Assembly: GCF_020520425.1 (NCBI RefSeq)
Contig: NC_079487.1
Coordinates: forward strand, 66,580,398 to 66,644,397
Source: Spinacia oleracea
Taxonomy: Eukaryota > Streptophyta > Magnoliopsida > Caryophyllales > Amaranthaceae
DNA length: 64,000 nucleotides
Reading direction: 5' to 3'
Shown here: in pieces, positions 11,872 to 23,047 of the stretch
Layout: every line of letters starts with the position of its first letter
How positions within the stretch are numbered: position 1 is the first letter of the stretch
The notes under the pieces: generated by a model
What the model was told of the DNA's origin: nothing
The model's input: the letters and a program-made list of their open reading frames with translations, nothing else
Databases searched by the model: none
Made by a program: the position numbers and the translations under genes

Positions 11872-12572
11872 CTAGCATAGCTTGGGTTCCTTGCTTGGAA
11901 TCAAATCACTTTTCTTTACCCATTTAGTTTTGGTGAGATCGATGTTCTTTTCCAAGCCTCTTTGGTTTTTAGGACAAGAGACTCTATAATGACCAATTAG
12001 ACCACAGAAGGTGCATACTATGTCACTGTAGAGTTCTACTCTGGTCTTTCTATGGTGATGTTTCTTGTGATTGAAACCTAATCCTCCTGTGCGTTTGGTT
12101 CTAGCTTCTTCTATCCATTTAGGTGTTCCTTCTATTCTGTGTCTAGTCTTTCTAGCCAATTCTCCTTCTAGGTTAGTCTTTTCTTGGTGAATCTTGACTA
12201 GTTCAAGTTGAGTTCTTTCTAGCTCATTTTTATAAAGGGTTTTGGTCTTGGCTATTTCTAGGTCAATCAGTTCTTGTTTTAGCCAGGAGTTCTCATTTCT
12301 CAAGGCTTCACAAATTTCTTTTATGTGAAGGTTCTGATCAAAGATACTAAAGAAATGATTGTCGATATCTATGTTTGTATTTTTGGTCCATTCTAACTCC
12401 TCAGTGAGTTCTTTGACAGTTGTTTGGTGTTTCTTATCCGAATCTAATTTTTCTTTTAGGAGTTCCTCATAGTCACTAGTGAGACAGGAAAGCAGGTCAA
12501 ACAGTTCTAATTTAGACAGAGATTCTAATCTACTTTTAATTTGAACAAGACTTGCCTGGAATTTTTCAGATT
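11872..12572 (-). pseudogene. Sirevirus-like gag, C-terminal coiled-coil region with second zinc knuckle
   Basis: From the insertion point (12572) downward the frame reads a charged, heptad-like segment rich in E, K and L (for example ELTEELEWTKNTN, KQELIDLEIAKTKTLYKNE). A CCHC knuckle follows (CTFCGLIGHYRVSC, about 11985-12030). It ends at 11872 and the protease frame begins after a frameshift. An extended coiled coil between two zinc knuckles is a known feature of Sirevirus-type gag. The N-terminal half of the same gag lies at 23048-24138, beyond the nested element. Confidence 0.75.
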
Positions 12573-12577
12573 CTGAG

Positions 12578-13963
12578 TGTTAGGTTATGATACATATGAC
12601 AATTCATAGATCATGCGGAAAAACCATTTAGCCAGGAATACATATTATTTACACATAATCATATAGCATAGTTTAGATGCATACTCTTTGTTGCGTGCCT
12701 TCCCTAGCTGCGCCCGAACCGAACAAGAACAAGTCTTTAGGACTCCAAGTGTCGTCCCTCCGTAGATAGTCCACAGCACGTCCGGATCCGCCTTAAGATT
12801 GACCAACTAGAATCGCCCTTAAGGTACTAATAATTTTCGGCACTTTTAGGCAAGATATGTGACTGAATTTTTCTCTCAAAAACTCACTTTGAATACTTGA
12901 AAACTCGTTATAAATTGTGAACCCAGGCCACATATTTATAGGGGTATGGAAAGAGAATTGGAATCCTACTAGGATACGAATTAATTAAATTAGAATCCTA
13001 GTGAAACTCTTATTTAATTAATTTATCAAATAGGATTAGGAATTTAATCATTAAACGAATCCTGTACGTTTTAGGTTTCGTATGTGAACACAAACACTCA
13101 CGCACGCACAGCAGCCCACGAGGGGCGCCATGCGCGCGCGCGCACAGCCCGAGCAACGCAGCTCACGACTGCCGCAGCCTTGGGCGCGCGCTGGGCCTGC
13201 CTTGCGGTGGGCCTGGCGCAGTCTTGGGCTGGCGTGTTGTGGCGCGCGTTTCCCTTGCTGGACGTGGGCCTGGCTTCGTGCTGGGCCTTCGTCTAGCAAG
13301 CTCGTCCGATGCTAATTCGTACGACGCGCTTCCGATTAATTTTCTGATTCCGGAATTCATTTCCGATACGAACAATATTTAACATTTCCGATTCCGGAAT
13401 TAATTTCCGTTTCGAACAAATATTTAATATTTCCGTTTCCGGAATTATTTTCCGATTCCGATAATATTTCCGATTCAGACAATATTTCCGTTTCCGGCAA
13501 TATTTCCGATTCCGGCAATATTTCTATTTCCGATAATATTTCCCGATACGTACCATGTTTCCGTTTCCGGCAACATCTACGACTTGGATAATATTTATAT
13601 TTCCGATACGATCCATATTTCCGTTTCCGGCAATATCATCATTCCTGGAGTATTCATTTCTTGCCTGTGACGATCTCAGCTCTCACTGAAACCAAGATCA
13701 GTCGATTCCGAATATCCATAGATGGAGTATTTAATGCCATTAAATACTTGATCCGTTTACGTACTATTTGTGTGACCCTACGGGTTCAGTCAAGAGTAAG
13801 CTGTGGATTAATATCATTAATTCCAATTGAACTGAAGCGGCCTCTAGCTAGGCATTCAGCTCACTTGATCTCACTGAATTATTAACTTGTTAATTAATAC
13901 TGAACCGCATTTATTAGACTTAACATTGAATGCATACTTGGACCAAGGGCATTATTTCCTTCA
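12578..13963 (-). repeat. 3' LTR of the nested Copia element
   Basis: In plus orientation it starts TGTTAGGTTATG and ends TTCCTTCA. A minus-strand TATA box (TATAAATA) lies at 12933-12940. A GC-rich block lies at 13090-13300 and a TTCCG tandem tract at about 13331-13640. A near-perfect palindrome lies at 13726-13748. The length is identical to the 5' LTR. Confidence 0.95.
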
Positions 13964-13978
13964 GTCTCCCACTTGTCC
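13964..13978 (-). other. Polypurine tract of the nested Copia element
   Basis: On the minus strand this reads GGACAAGTGGGAGAC, directly abutting the 3' LTR. AAGTGGGAGA is the usual plant Copia polypurine signature at this place. Confidence 0.85.
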
Positions 13979-14834
13979 TTAGGGACAAGTGTGCATTTCC
14001 TAATTCCTTTGTCGCTCGATGCTTGCTCTTGAACATAAGGTAAGAGTTGTCATCCTTATTATGTCCAGAGGTGTTCCTCGGTTTCAGAGTTCAACTTATC
14101 AAATAAACAGATAATCATAGCCTATGATTCATCCGAGCACGGCCATGCATTTCACAGTTTCTAGCTCTCCGAGTGGCCTTGTACAACTTTTAAGCATCTC
14201 ATCCCGATTTATGGGAGGACAATCCCAATCTTGCGATCTTGAGATTAGACTTCATTTGATAGGTGATTACCTGAGCGTTGCCTTTATAGCCTCGTTTTAC
14301 GGTGCGACGGTTGGTCAACGTCAAAGTAACCAATTCTCAAACAAGTAATCTCAAATCACTCAGGTATTGAGGATTTAGTGTCTAATAATTTTAATGAAAT
14401 TTACTTATGACAGATTTTCATCTCTTACAGTAAAGTTTCATAGGTCTTGTCCGATACTAGTCTTCACAAAGTAAGTATCTATGCCAATGATTATGACATT
14501 GCCATGTCCACATAGTTCAAGAAACAGAACTACTAGTCATCTTGCATTCTAATCGTCTAACGTTTTCTATGCGTCCAATTTTATAGAAAACTCCGACTAG
14601 GGACCATTTTCAACCTTTGACATTCAAGTTCACTTGATAGACATTTCTTAGTCACAAGACTGGTCCTGACAGTCTATCTTGAATATATCGTCAAATTGAA
14701 GGGACTCATCATTTAATAAACCACAAATTAAATGGAAAAATGAATTCTCTTCATTTATTGTGAATGATTAACCAATAATGTTTTACAAAGATTTAAACTC
14801 TAAAACTTTAAAACATTAAACAGAGACATCAAAG
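13979..14834 (-). other. 3' noncoding region of the nested Copia element
   Basis: About 850 bp between the last possible pol stop (14835-14837) and the polypurine tract. No sustained frame is seen on the minus strand, and no third ORF is present, unlike the host element. Confidence 0.6.
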
Positions 14835-14933
14835 TCATTCTCCAATATGCTTGATTCCCATAGCTGCAGTGTGCGAGTTGTGCTTCGCCTGCGGCAGAGG
14901 TTTAGTCAATGGATCTGATATGTTGTCATCAGT

Positions 14934-17900
14934 TCAAATTTTGCTTATCTCGACTTCTTTTCTTTCAACGAACTCTCGTAGAAGGTGAAATCTACGAAGT
15001 ACATGCTTGACTCTCTGGTGGTGTCTAGGCTCCTTTGCCTGTGCAATAGCTCCGTTATTATCACAATACAGGGCTATTGGTCCTTTAATGGAGGGGAATA
15101 CACCAAGTTCACCTATGAACTTCCTTAGCCATATAGCTTCCTTTGCTGCTTCATGTGCAGCAATGTACTCCGCTTCAGTTGTAGAATCCGCAATGGTGCT
15201 TTGCTTAGCACTTTTCCAGCTTACTGCTCCTCCGTTGAGGCAGAAGACAAACCCAGACTGTGATCTGAAATCATCTTTGTCGGTTTGGAAACTTGCGTCC
15301 GTATGGCCTTTAACAATTAATTCATCATCTCCACCATAGACCAGGAAGTCATCTTTGTGCCTTTTCAGGTACTTCAGAATATTCTTGGCAGCAGTCCAAT
15401 GCGCCTCTCCTGGGTCTGACTGGTATCTGCTCGTAGCACTGAGTGCGTACGCAACATCCGGGCGTGTACATATCATAGCATACATTATTGAACCAATCAA
15501 TGATGCATATGGAATCCCATTCATTCGTCTACGCTCATCAAGTGTTTTTGGGCACTGATTCTTGCTTAGAGTCATTCCATGAGACATGGGTATGTAGCCT
15601 CGCTTGGAGTCCGCCATCTTGAACCTATCAAGCACCTTATTGATATAAGTGCTTTGACTAAGTCCAATCATCCTTTTAGATCTATCTCTGTAAATCTTGA
15701 TGCCCAATATGTACTGTGCTTCTCCTAGATCTTTCATCGAAAAACATTTCCCAAGCCAAATCTTGACAGAGTTCAACATAGGAATGTCATTTCCGATAAG
15801 TAATATGTCGTCGACATATAATACTAGGAAAGCAATTTTGCTCCCACTGACCTTCTTGTATACACAAGATTCGTCTGCGTTCTTGATGAAACCAAAGTCA
15901 CTGACTGCTTCATCAAAACGTATATTCCAGCTCCTGGATGCCTGCTTCAATCCGTAGATTGACTTCTTTAGCTTGCATACCTTTTTAGCATTCTTTGGAT
16001 CCTCAAAACCTTCAGGCTGTGTCATAAACACAGTTTCTGTTAAAACGCCGTTTAAGAAAGCAGTTTTGACATCCATCTGCCATATTTCGTAATCGTAATA
16101 TGCAGCGATTGCTAACATTATCCGAATAGACTTTAGCATTGCAACTGGTGAAAAGGTTTCATCGTAATCCACACCGTGGACTTGCCTGTAACCTTTTGCA
16201 ACCAATCTAGCTTTGAAAACTTCAAGTTTCCTATCCTTGTCCTTTTTCAGTTTGAAAACCCATTTGCTTCCAATGGCTTGGTAGCCATCTGGCAAATCGA
16301 CCAAATCCCATACTTGGTTTTCAGACATGGAGTCTAATTCAGATTGCATGGCTTCTTGCCATTGCTTGGAGCTAGGGCTCGTCATAGCTTGTTTGTAAGT
16401 CGCAGGTTCATCACTTTCAAGTAATAGAACGTCATAGCTCTCGTTCGTCAAAATACCTAAGTACCTTTCCGGTTGAGATCTATATCTTTGCGATCTACGC
16501 GGGGTAACATTTCTAGTTTGACCATGATTCTCACTAGATTCTTCTAAAGATCTCTGAGTTTCATCCTGAATGTCATCTTGAGCATTCTCTAGAGTTTGTT
16601 GTTCGACTCGAATTTCTTCGAGGTCTACTTTTCTCCCACTTGTCATTTTGGAAATGTGATCTTTCTCCAAAAAGACACCATCTCGAGCAACAAACACCTT
16701 GTTCTCAGATGTATTGTAGAAGTAATACCCCTTTGTTTCCTTTGGATAGCCCACAAGGATACATTTGTCAGATTTTGGATGAAGTTTGTCTGAAATTAAT
16801 CGTTTGACGTATACTTCACATCCCCAAATCTTAAGAAAAGACACATTTGGAGGCTTTCCAAACCATAATTCGTATGGAGTCTTTTCGACAGCTTTAGACG
16901 GAGCTCTATTTATAGTGAGTGCAGCTGTATTTAGTGCATGTCCCCAAAATTCTAATGGAAGTTTGGCCTGACCCATCATTGACCTGACCATGTCTAGCAA
17001 GGTTCTGTTCCTCCGTTCTGACACACCGTTCCATTGTGGTGTTCCAGGAGGAGTCAATTCTGATAGAATTCCACATTCTTTCAGATGGTCATCAAATTCA
17101 TAGCTCATATATTCACCGCCTCTATCAGACCGCAGTGCCTTAATCTTCTTGCCTAATTGATTCTCTACTTCACTCTGAAATTCCTTGAATTTGTCAAAGG
17201 ATTCAGACTTATGCTTCATTAGGTAGACATAACAATATCTACTGAAGTCATCAGTGAAAGTGATAAAGTAGCTGAAACCACCTCTAGCATTTGTACTCAT
17301 TGGTCCACATACATCTGTATGGATTAAACCCAATAGTTCATTTGCTCTTTCTCCAACTTTAGAGAAAGGTTGCTTTGTCATTTTGCCAAGTAAACATGAT
17401 TCGCATTTACCATAATCCTCTAAGTCAAATGGTTCTAGAATTCCTTCCTTTTGAAGTCTTTCTAAGCGTTTCAAGTTTATATGACCTAATCGACAATGCC
17501 ACAGATAGGTGAGATCTGAATCATCCTTTTTGGCCTTTTTGGTATTTATGTTATATACTTGTTTGTCGTGATCTAATAAATAAAGTCCATTGACTAATCT
17601 AGCAGATCCATAAAACATCTCTTTAAAATAAAACGAACAACTATTGTCTTTTATTAAAAAGGAAAATCCCTTAGCATCTAAGCAAGAAACTGAAATGATG
17701 TTTTTAGTAAGACTTGGAACATGGAAACATTCTTCCAGTTCCAAAACTAGCCCGGAGGGCAACGACAAATAGTAAGTTCCTACAGCTAATGCAGCAATCC
17801 GTGCTCCATTTCCCACTCGTAGGTCGACTTCACCCTTGCTTAACTTTCTACTTCTTCTTAGTCCCTGTGGATTGGAACATAAGTGTGAGCCACAACCTGT

Positions 17901-18815
17901 ATCTAATACCCAAGAAGTTGAATTAGCAAGTATACAGTCTATAACGAAAATACCTGAAGATGGAACGACTGTTCCGTTCTTCTGATCTTCCTTTAGCTTT
18001 GGACATTCTCTTTTGTAATGGCCTATTCCATCACAATAAAGACAGCTTGATGTGGATTTGTCCTGCTTTGATTTAGCATTGCCCTTGGACTTTCCACCTT
18101 TCTTGAACGGTCTCCTTCTAGCCTTGAGTAAATCTTTGGCTTCACAGTCCAGTATTATTTCAGCCTTTCTGACAAGGTGAACAAATTCTGCAACTGTTTC
18201 TTCTCTTGGTTCACTTAGGTATAGTTGCTTGAAGCGACCAAACCCACTGTGTAGTGAATTGAGCAAGATAGAGACTGACATCCTTTCGCTTATTGGTGTT
18301 CCTAGTAGACTTAGGCGATCAAAGTATGAACGCATAAGATCCACATGGAACCTCAGTGGGACGCCTACCCTCTGTTTAGTGCGAAGGAGCTGAACATGTG
18401 TTTCTTGGACCTCCATCCTATAACACCTGTTGGGAGAACTAACCTTTAGACCAGACATTGATTCAATCAACTCATGGACGTTCAGGTCTCTGTCCTCCGT
18501 GCTTCCACGACAGATATCCCTCAGATTCTTGATGAGCGTAAAAGGTTCATAGGCTACAAACCTTCTAGCCCAATCATCAGGGATATTGTTCAGCATGAGA
18601 CTCATAACCTTTTTGAGATCCGCATCCCAGGCGTAAAATCTCTCAGGGGTCATGTCTCTGGCATAGTAGCTTGGCATGGGATGTGACAGTACATACTCAA
18701 GTCCATTGAGTTTGACTATTTCAACTAGCTTAGCTTCCCATTCAAGAAAATTTGCCAGGTTCAGCTTGACCATAAGCTCAGAACCTATGATGATGTTTTG
18801 ATTGTTGTTTGCCAT
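14934..18815 (-). CDS. Copia gag-pol polyprotein (1293 aa), single frame with premature C-terminal stop
   Basis: The ATG at 18815 (MANNNQNIII) is chosen because it opens the recognisable gag; an in-frame upstream ATG would add 31 hydrophobic residues. Domains in order: gag (1-250); CCHC knuckle C258/C261/H266/C271; protease DTG at 305-307; GAG-pre-integrase H440/H445/C471/C474; integrase D501, D564, E600; RT from about 830 with YVDD at 1000-1003; RNase H from about 1130 (TTEAEYIA, LYCDNNGA). It encodes the proteins for particle assembly, processing, reverse transcription and integration. A TGA stops the frame at 14934-14936, but the same frame continues with SDPLTKPLPQ-type sequence to 14835, so about 32 residues of the usual C-terminus are cut off. 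No other disabling lesion was seen. Confidence 0.93.
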   Translation of the reverse strand: MANNNQNIIIGSELMVKLNLANFLEWEAKLVEIVKLNGLEYVLSHPMPSYYARDMTPERFYAWDADLKKVMSLMLNNIPDDWARRFVAYEPFTLIKNLRDICRGSTEDRDLNVHELIESMSGLKVSSPNRCYRMEVQETHVQLLRTKQRVGVPLRFHVDLMRSYFDRLSLLGTPISERMSVSILLNSLHSGFGRFKQLYLSEPREETVAEFVHLVRKAEIILDCEAKDLLKARRRPFKKGGKSKGNAKSKQDKSTSSCLYCDGIGHYKRECPKLKEDQKNGTVVPSSGIFVIDCILANSTSWVLDTGCGSHLCSNPQGLRRSRKLSKGEVDLRVGNGARIAALAVGTYYLSLPSGLVLELEECFHVPSLTKNIISVSCLDAKGFSFLIKDNSCSFYFKEMFYGSARLVNGLYLLDHDKQVYNINTKKAKKDDSDLTYLWHCRLGHINLKRLERLQKEGILEPFDLEDYGKCESCLLGKMTKQPFSKVGERANELLGLIHTDVCGPMSTNARGGFSYFITFTDDFSRYCYVYLMKHKSESFDKFKEFQSEVENQLGKKIKALRSDRGGEYMSYEFDDHLKECGILSELTPPGTPQWNGVSERRNRTLLDMVRSMMGQAKLPLEFWGHALNTAALTINRAPSKAVEKTPYELWFGKPPNVSFLKIWGCEVYVKRLISDKLHPKSDKCILVGYPKETKGYYFYNTSENKVFVARDGVFLEKDHISKMTSGRKVDLEEIRVEQQTLENAQDDIQDETQRSLEESSENHGQTRNVTPRRSQRYRSQPERYLGILTNESYDVLLLESDEPATYKQAMTSPSSKQWQEAMQSELDSMSENQVWDLVDLPDGYQAIGSKWVFKLKKDKDRKLEVFKARLVAKGYRQVHGVDYDETFSPVAMLKSIRIMLAIAAYYDYEIWQMDVKTAFLNGVLTETVFMTQPEGFEDPKNAKKVCKLKKSIYGLKQASRSWNIRFDEAVSDFGFIKNADESCVYKKVSGSKIAFLVLYVDDILLIGNDIPMLNSVKIWLGKCFSMKDLGEAQYILGIKIYRDRSKRMIGLSQSTYINKVLDRFKMADSKRGYIPMSHGMTLSKNQCPKTLDERRRMNGIPYASLIGSIMYAMICTRPDVAYALSATSRYQSDPGEAHWTAAKNILKYLKRHKDDFLVYGGDDELIVKGHTDASFQTDKDDFRSQSGFVFCLNGGAVSWKSAKQSTIADSTTEAEYIAAHEAAKEAIWLRKFIGELGVFPSIKGPIALYCDNNGAIAQAKEPRHHQRVKHVLRRFHLLREFVERKEVEISKI

Positions 18816-21646
18816 ATTAAAAACTACAATTGAAAAGAATAAACAAATAAATAACCATTCACAGTTTCTCTTAATAAACTTAAATTCTAGCATACATGCA
18901 TAATTCAATGTTTATTAAGCATTTTATTCAAGTTATGTGTTCCGGCAGGTGTGAATAAAATGATTCCAAGATACTAAAATCATTGAAGAACTAAGCACAG
19001 TTTGTCGACTTAATCCTAAAACATCTTAGGTAAGCAAAAGCCTTTTGCTAATAGTCTAGAAACTATTCTTGGTTGATAGGTATGTCTAAGAACTTATTAG
19101 GTAAACCTATCGATTTTGCCACGACATAAAAGGACTCCTTACTTATATCGTTGAGTTTCACCAAAACTAACATGTACTCACAATTATTTGTGTACCTTGC
19201 CCCTTTAGGACCAATAAGTAACACCTCGCTGAGCGAAAACTATTACTAGATTGATGTAAAGGATATCCAAGCAAGTGTATATTTTGGCATGGCACCTTAT
19301 AACTCAATTTTTAAGTTTGGAACTTAAGGCTCTTACTATGTTGGTTAGATTTTAAGTGAACTAAAATCCTTAATCATGCAACATAATCAAGCTTTTGATC
19401 TCATGCATTTTAAGACATATTTAAAAGCAATAAATAACTTAAAACATGCATAAGATAAATGTGATCTAGTATGGCCCGACTTCATCTTGAAGCTTCAACT
19501 TCAAAGTCCGTCTCGAAAATCTCTGTGGGAGGCACCATTTTCTTCAAATAGGATAAGCTATAATTAAAACTAATTACAACTATTTGATGGTACGCAGACC
19601 ATATTTGAATTTGAAAAACGACTTTGGTACTTTAGACCAATTACATTCAAATTAATGGTACACAGACCATATTTTCTATCCTATTTGGGCCATACTAGTC
19701 ACTTCATAACCTGCAAAACAGTACATATACAATATATACCATTCACCCATTCATTATCATGAATGGCCCACATAGCTGGTTAGTAAAACACATTATGCAT
19801 CACGTAAACATTTGCAGCAATTAATCAAGGGCACCAATAATCTACCAATTATTCAGTCCTTATTAATTCTAATCAAGTTGTTTTAACCTTAAGGATTTGT
19901 AGACCTAATCAAGAGTTTATGACTAAAAAGGGCTCCCACTCAAACCAATAAATTCATATGCTTTACTAATTTTAAACATAAAAATGTATTTCTAGTCTAA
20001 CCGGAAACATACAAATTTAATTAAAATTTAAAGCTCATATAAATTTATAATTGAATCCAAACGTTTAATTTAATTTCAGTCGTATTTAAATTAATTCATG
20101 ATTTTAATTTTAGTAAAATAATTAGAATAAATAAAATTTATTATAATTACAATATTCAAAATTAAAATCCAAGAAAATAATTAAAATTATTAATTTTAAA
20201 ATTAATTAAAATTACGTAAACTGAAAATTTCAAATTAAACATTCAAAACGATCTAATCGCAACGCAAACACCCTACGCATCGCACGCCCATGGGCCACAC
20301 GCACACAGCCATCGCTGGCCATGTGCGCGCAGCCCATGCGCTGCGTCGCATAGCTGCTGCTTCTACCCTTCGCAAGCCATCGCGCGAGCTGGTGCTCGCT
20401 GCGCGCGCGCCAGCGCTCGATGCACGCGAGCATGTGCTCGCTGCGCGCGCGCCAGCGCTCGATGCACGCGAACCATCGCTCGCTGCGTTCGTTCGCTAGC
20501 GCTCGCTGCACGCGGGCCAGCGCTCGCTTCGTGCACTCGCCAGCGCATGATGTGCGCGCTCGCTAGCGCTCGCTTGGTGCGAGCCAGCGCTCGCTGCGCG
20601 CGGCATCGACGCTGGGCGCAGCACTCGTGGCACGCGAGCTTGCGCTCGCTGCGCGCGAGGTTGCGCGCTCTTGCGCGAGGCAGTGCGCGTTGTGGCGCAG
20701 CTCGCTTGCTGCCCACACGCGACTGCCGTGCCTTGCCTTCGCCCATGCCCATTCGTCCATTGCTCATAGCCCACGACACAAGGCAGGGCTGTTGCCTTGT
20801 GCTCGTGCACCATGCCCTTGCTCATTGCATTCGTGCCGCATGGGCGACGAGCTCCCTTGCTCGTCGTCGCATGCCCGCACTATACAACACCCCTTAAGGG
20901 TAACACGTAGCGTCCATTGCTTTGTGCGTGCAAGTTATATGAACGAATCGCATAAAATTTAAAAAAAATTATATTTAAAATTAATGACAAATTAATAAAT
21001 TAATATTAATTTTATAATTTTAGGGCGAAAAATCGAAAATTTATTATTCAATTGATTTCCGATTAACATGGATTCAAGTCTAGGTCATAAAAATTTAAAA
21101 TTTATCATAAATTTACAATTTTTATGGTGGTTTTTAATCATAGGTATCTAATTAAATTATAATTAATTATGAAAATCAAATTAATTCTAAATTATTCTAA
21201 TTTTCAACAAATTAATCATAATTACAAATTAGATTGCATAATTAACAAGGCTAGGCATTCAAACTTGTTAAACATATACAGTAGGTCAATCAAAAATTCA
21301 AGATTTATCAACAAGAATCGCAAATATTTAATTTAACATCTTAAATTTACGAAATTTTGCATTCGAAAAACTAAAACCTTCGAAAAGTCATAGTTAGGCT
21401 TCGAATTTGAGAATTCTGGGTTCGAAAAGTCAAAATTTTAGAATGCCTTTTACATGCGGAATTGACACAAAAATCACTCGATTTGGATGAGTAACGAAGA
21501 AACTGCCGAAAAACTGCGAACGTATAATTAAATAAACGCAATTTGCAATTAATTAACAATTACGAAAATTAATCACCCCTTTTAATTCTTGCGAATTTGT
21601 AATATTTAACCATGTTCATGCAATTTAGATTATGAAAGTAATAAGA
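18816..21646 (-). other. Long 5' leader of the nested Copia element
   Basis: About 2.8 kb between the primer site and the gag ATG, unusually long for Copia. It is AT-rich except for a strongly GC-rich island at 20258-20940. Short frames on both strands inside the island look like by-products of its repeats. No recognised protein is encoded. Confidence 0.7.
20258..20940. repeat. GC-rich low-complexity island of GCGCTCGCTGCG-type repeats in the leader
   Basis: Dozens of variants of CAGCGCTCGCTGC and GCGCGCGAGC occur in this 0.7-kb island, surrounded by sequence with very low GC. A near-exact repeat of about 45 bp occurs at 20396-20442 and 20441-20490. Many words are self-complementary (AGCGCT, GCGCGC), so the RNA could be highly structured. 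The GC-rich block in the LTRs (13090-13300) has a similar composition. Confidence 0.8.
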
Positions 21647-21660
21647 GGCTCGTGATACCA
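21647..21660 (-). other. Primer binding site of the nested Copia element
   Basis: On the minus strand, one base after the LTR end (CTAACA), the sequence is TGGTATCACGAGCC. This resembles the tRNA-Met-type primer site of plant Copia elements, with an extra base compared with the host element's TGGTATCAGAGCC. Confidence 0.8.
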
Positions 21661-21661
21661 C

Positions 21662-23047
21662 TGTTAGGTTATGATACATATGACAATTCATAAATCATGC
21701 GGAAAAACCATTTAGCCAGGAATACATATTATTTACACATAATCATATAGCATAGTTTAGATGCATACTCTTTGTTGCGTGCCTTCCCTAGCTGCGCCCG
21801 AACCGAACAAGAACAAGTCTTTAGGACTCCAAGTGTCGTCCCTCCGTAGATAGTCCACAGCACGTCCGGATCCGCCTTAAGATTGACCAACTAGAATCGC
21901 CCTTAAGGTACTAATAATTTTCGGCACTTTTAGGCAAGATATGTGACTGAATTTTTCTCTCAAAAACTCACTTTGAATACTTGAAAACTCGTTATAAATT
22001 GTGAACCCAGGCCACATATTTATAGGGGTATGGAAAGAGAATTGGAATCCTACTAGGATACGAATTAATTAAATTAGAATCCTAGTGAAACTCTTATTTA
22101 ATTAATTTATCAAATAGGATTAGGAATTTAATCATTAAACGAATCCTGTACGTTTTAGGTTTCGTATGTGAACACAAACACTCACGCACGCACAGCAGCC
22201 CACGAGGGGCGCCATGCGCGCGCGCGCACAGCCCGAGCAACGCAGCCCACGACTGCCGCAGCCTTGGGCGCGCGCTGGGCCTGCCTTGCGGTGGGCCTGG
22301 CGCAGCCTTGGGCTGGCGTGTTGTGGCGCGCGTTTCCCTTGCTGGACGTGGGCATGGCTTCGTGCTGGGCCTTCGTCTAGCAAGCTCGTCCGATGCTAAT
22401 TCGTACGACGCGCTTCCGATTAATTTTCTGATTCCGGAATTCATTTCCGATACGAACAATATTTAACATTTCCGATTCCGGAATTAATTTCTGTTTCGAA
22501 CAAATATTTAATATTTCCGTTTCCAGAATTATTTTCCGATTCCGATAATATTTCCGATTCAGACAATATTTCCGTTTCCGGCAATATTTCCGATTCCGGC
22601 AATATTTCTATTTCCGATAATATTTCCCGATACGTACCATGTTTCCGTTTCCGGCAACATCTACGACTTGGATAATATTTATATTTCCGATACGATCCAT
22701 ATTTCCGTTTCCGGCAATATCATCGTTCCCGGAGTATTCATTTCTTGCCTGTGACGATCTCAGCTCTCACTGAAACCAAGATCCGTCGATTCCGAATATC
22801 CATAGATGGAGTATTTAATGCCATTAAATACTTGATCCGTTTACGTACTATTTGTGTGACCCTACGGGTTCAGTCAAGAGTAAGCTGTGGATTAATATCA
22901 TTAATTCCACTTGAACTGAAGCGGCCTCTAGCTAGGCATTCAGCTCACTTGATCTCACTGAATTATTAACTTGTTAATTAATACTGAACCGCATTTATTA
23001 GACTTAACATTGAATGCATACTTGGACCAAGGGCATTATTTCCTTCA
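21662..23047 (-). repeat. 5' LTR of the nested Copia element
   Basis: 1386 bp and collinear with 12578-13963 with about ten substitutions by eye. The TATA box (minus, TATAAATA) is at 22017-22024 and would start transcription toward the polyprotein. The palindrome is at 22810-22832 and the TTCCG tract at about 22415-22725. Confidence 0.95.

Larger units (their letters stand above)
12578..23047 (-). mobile_element. Nearly intact Copia retrotransposon nested in gag of the host element
   Basis: Two LTRs of equal length (1386 bp each: 12578-13963 and 21662-23047) flank a primer site, a leader of about 2.8 kb, one gag-pol frame and a polypurine tract. The 5-bp flanks are CTGAG (12573-12577) and CTCAG (23048-23052), a duplication with one mismatch. 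Gag of the host element continues in frame on both sides. The LTRs differ by about ten bases by eye, fewer than the host element's LTRs, so insertion was recent. Only one visible lesion affects the polyprotein, a stop near the C-terminus. Confidence 0.95.

Noticed and set aside
20230-20962. Several overlapping arginine/alanine-rich open frames on both strands
   Set aside because: They are all by-products of the GC-rich repeat island in the leader, where stop codons are rare in every frame. No consistent start or motif is present.
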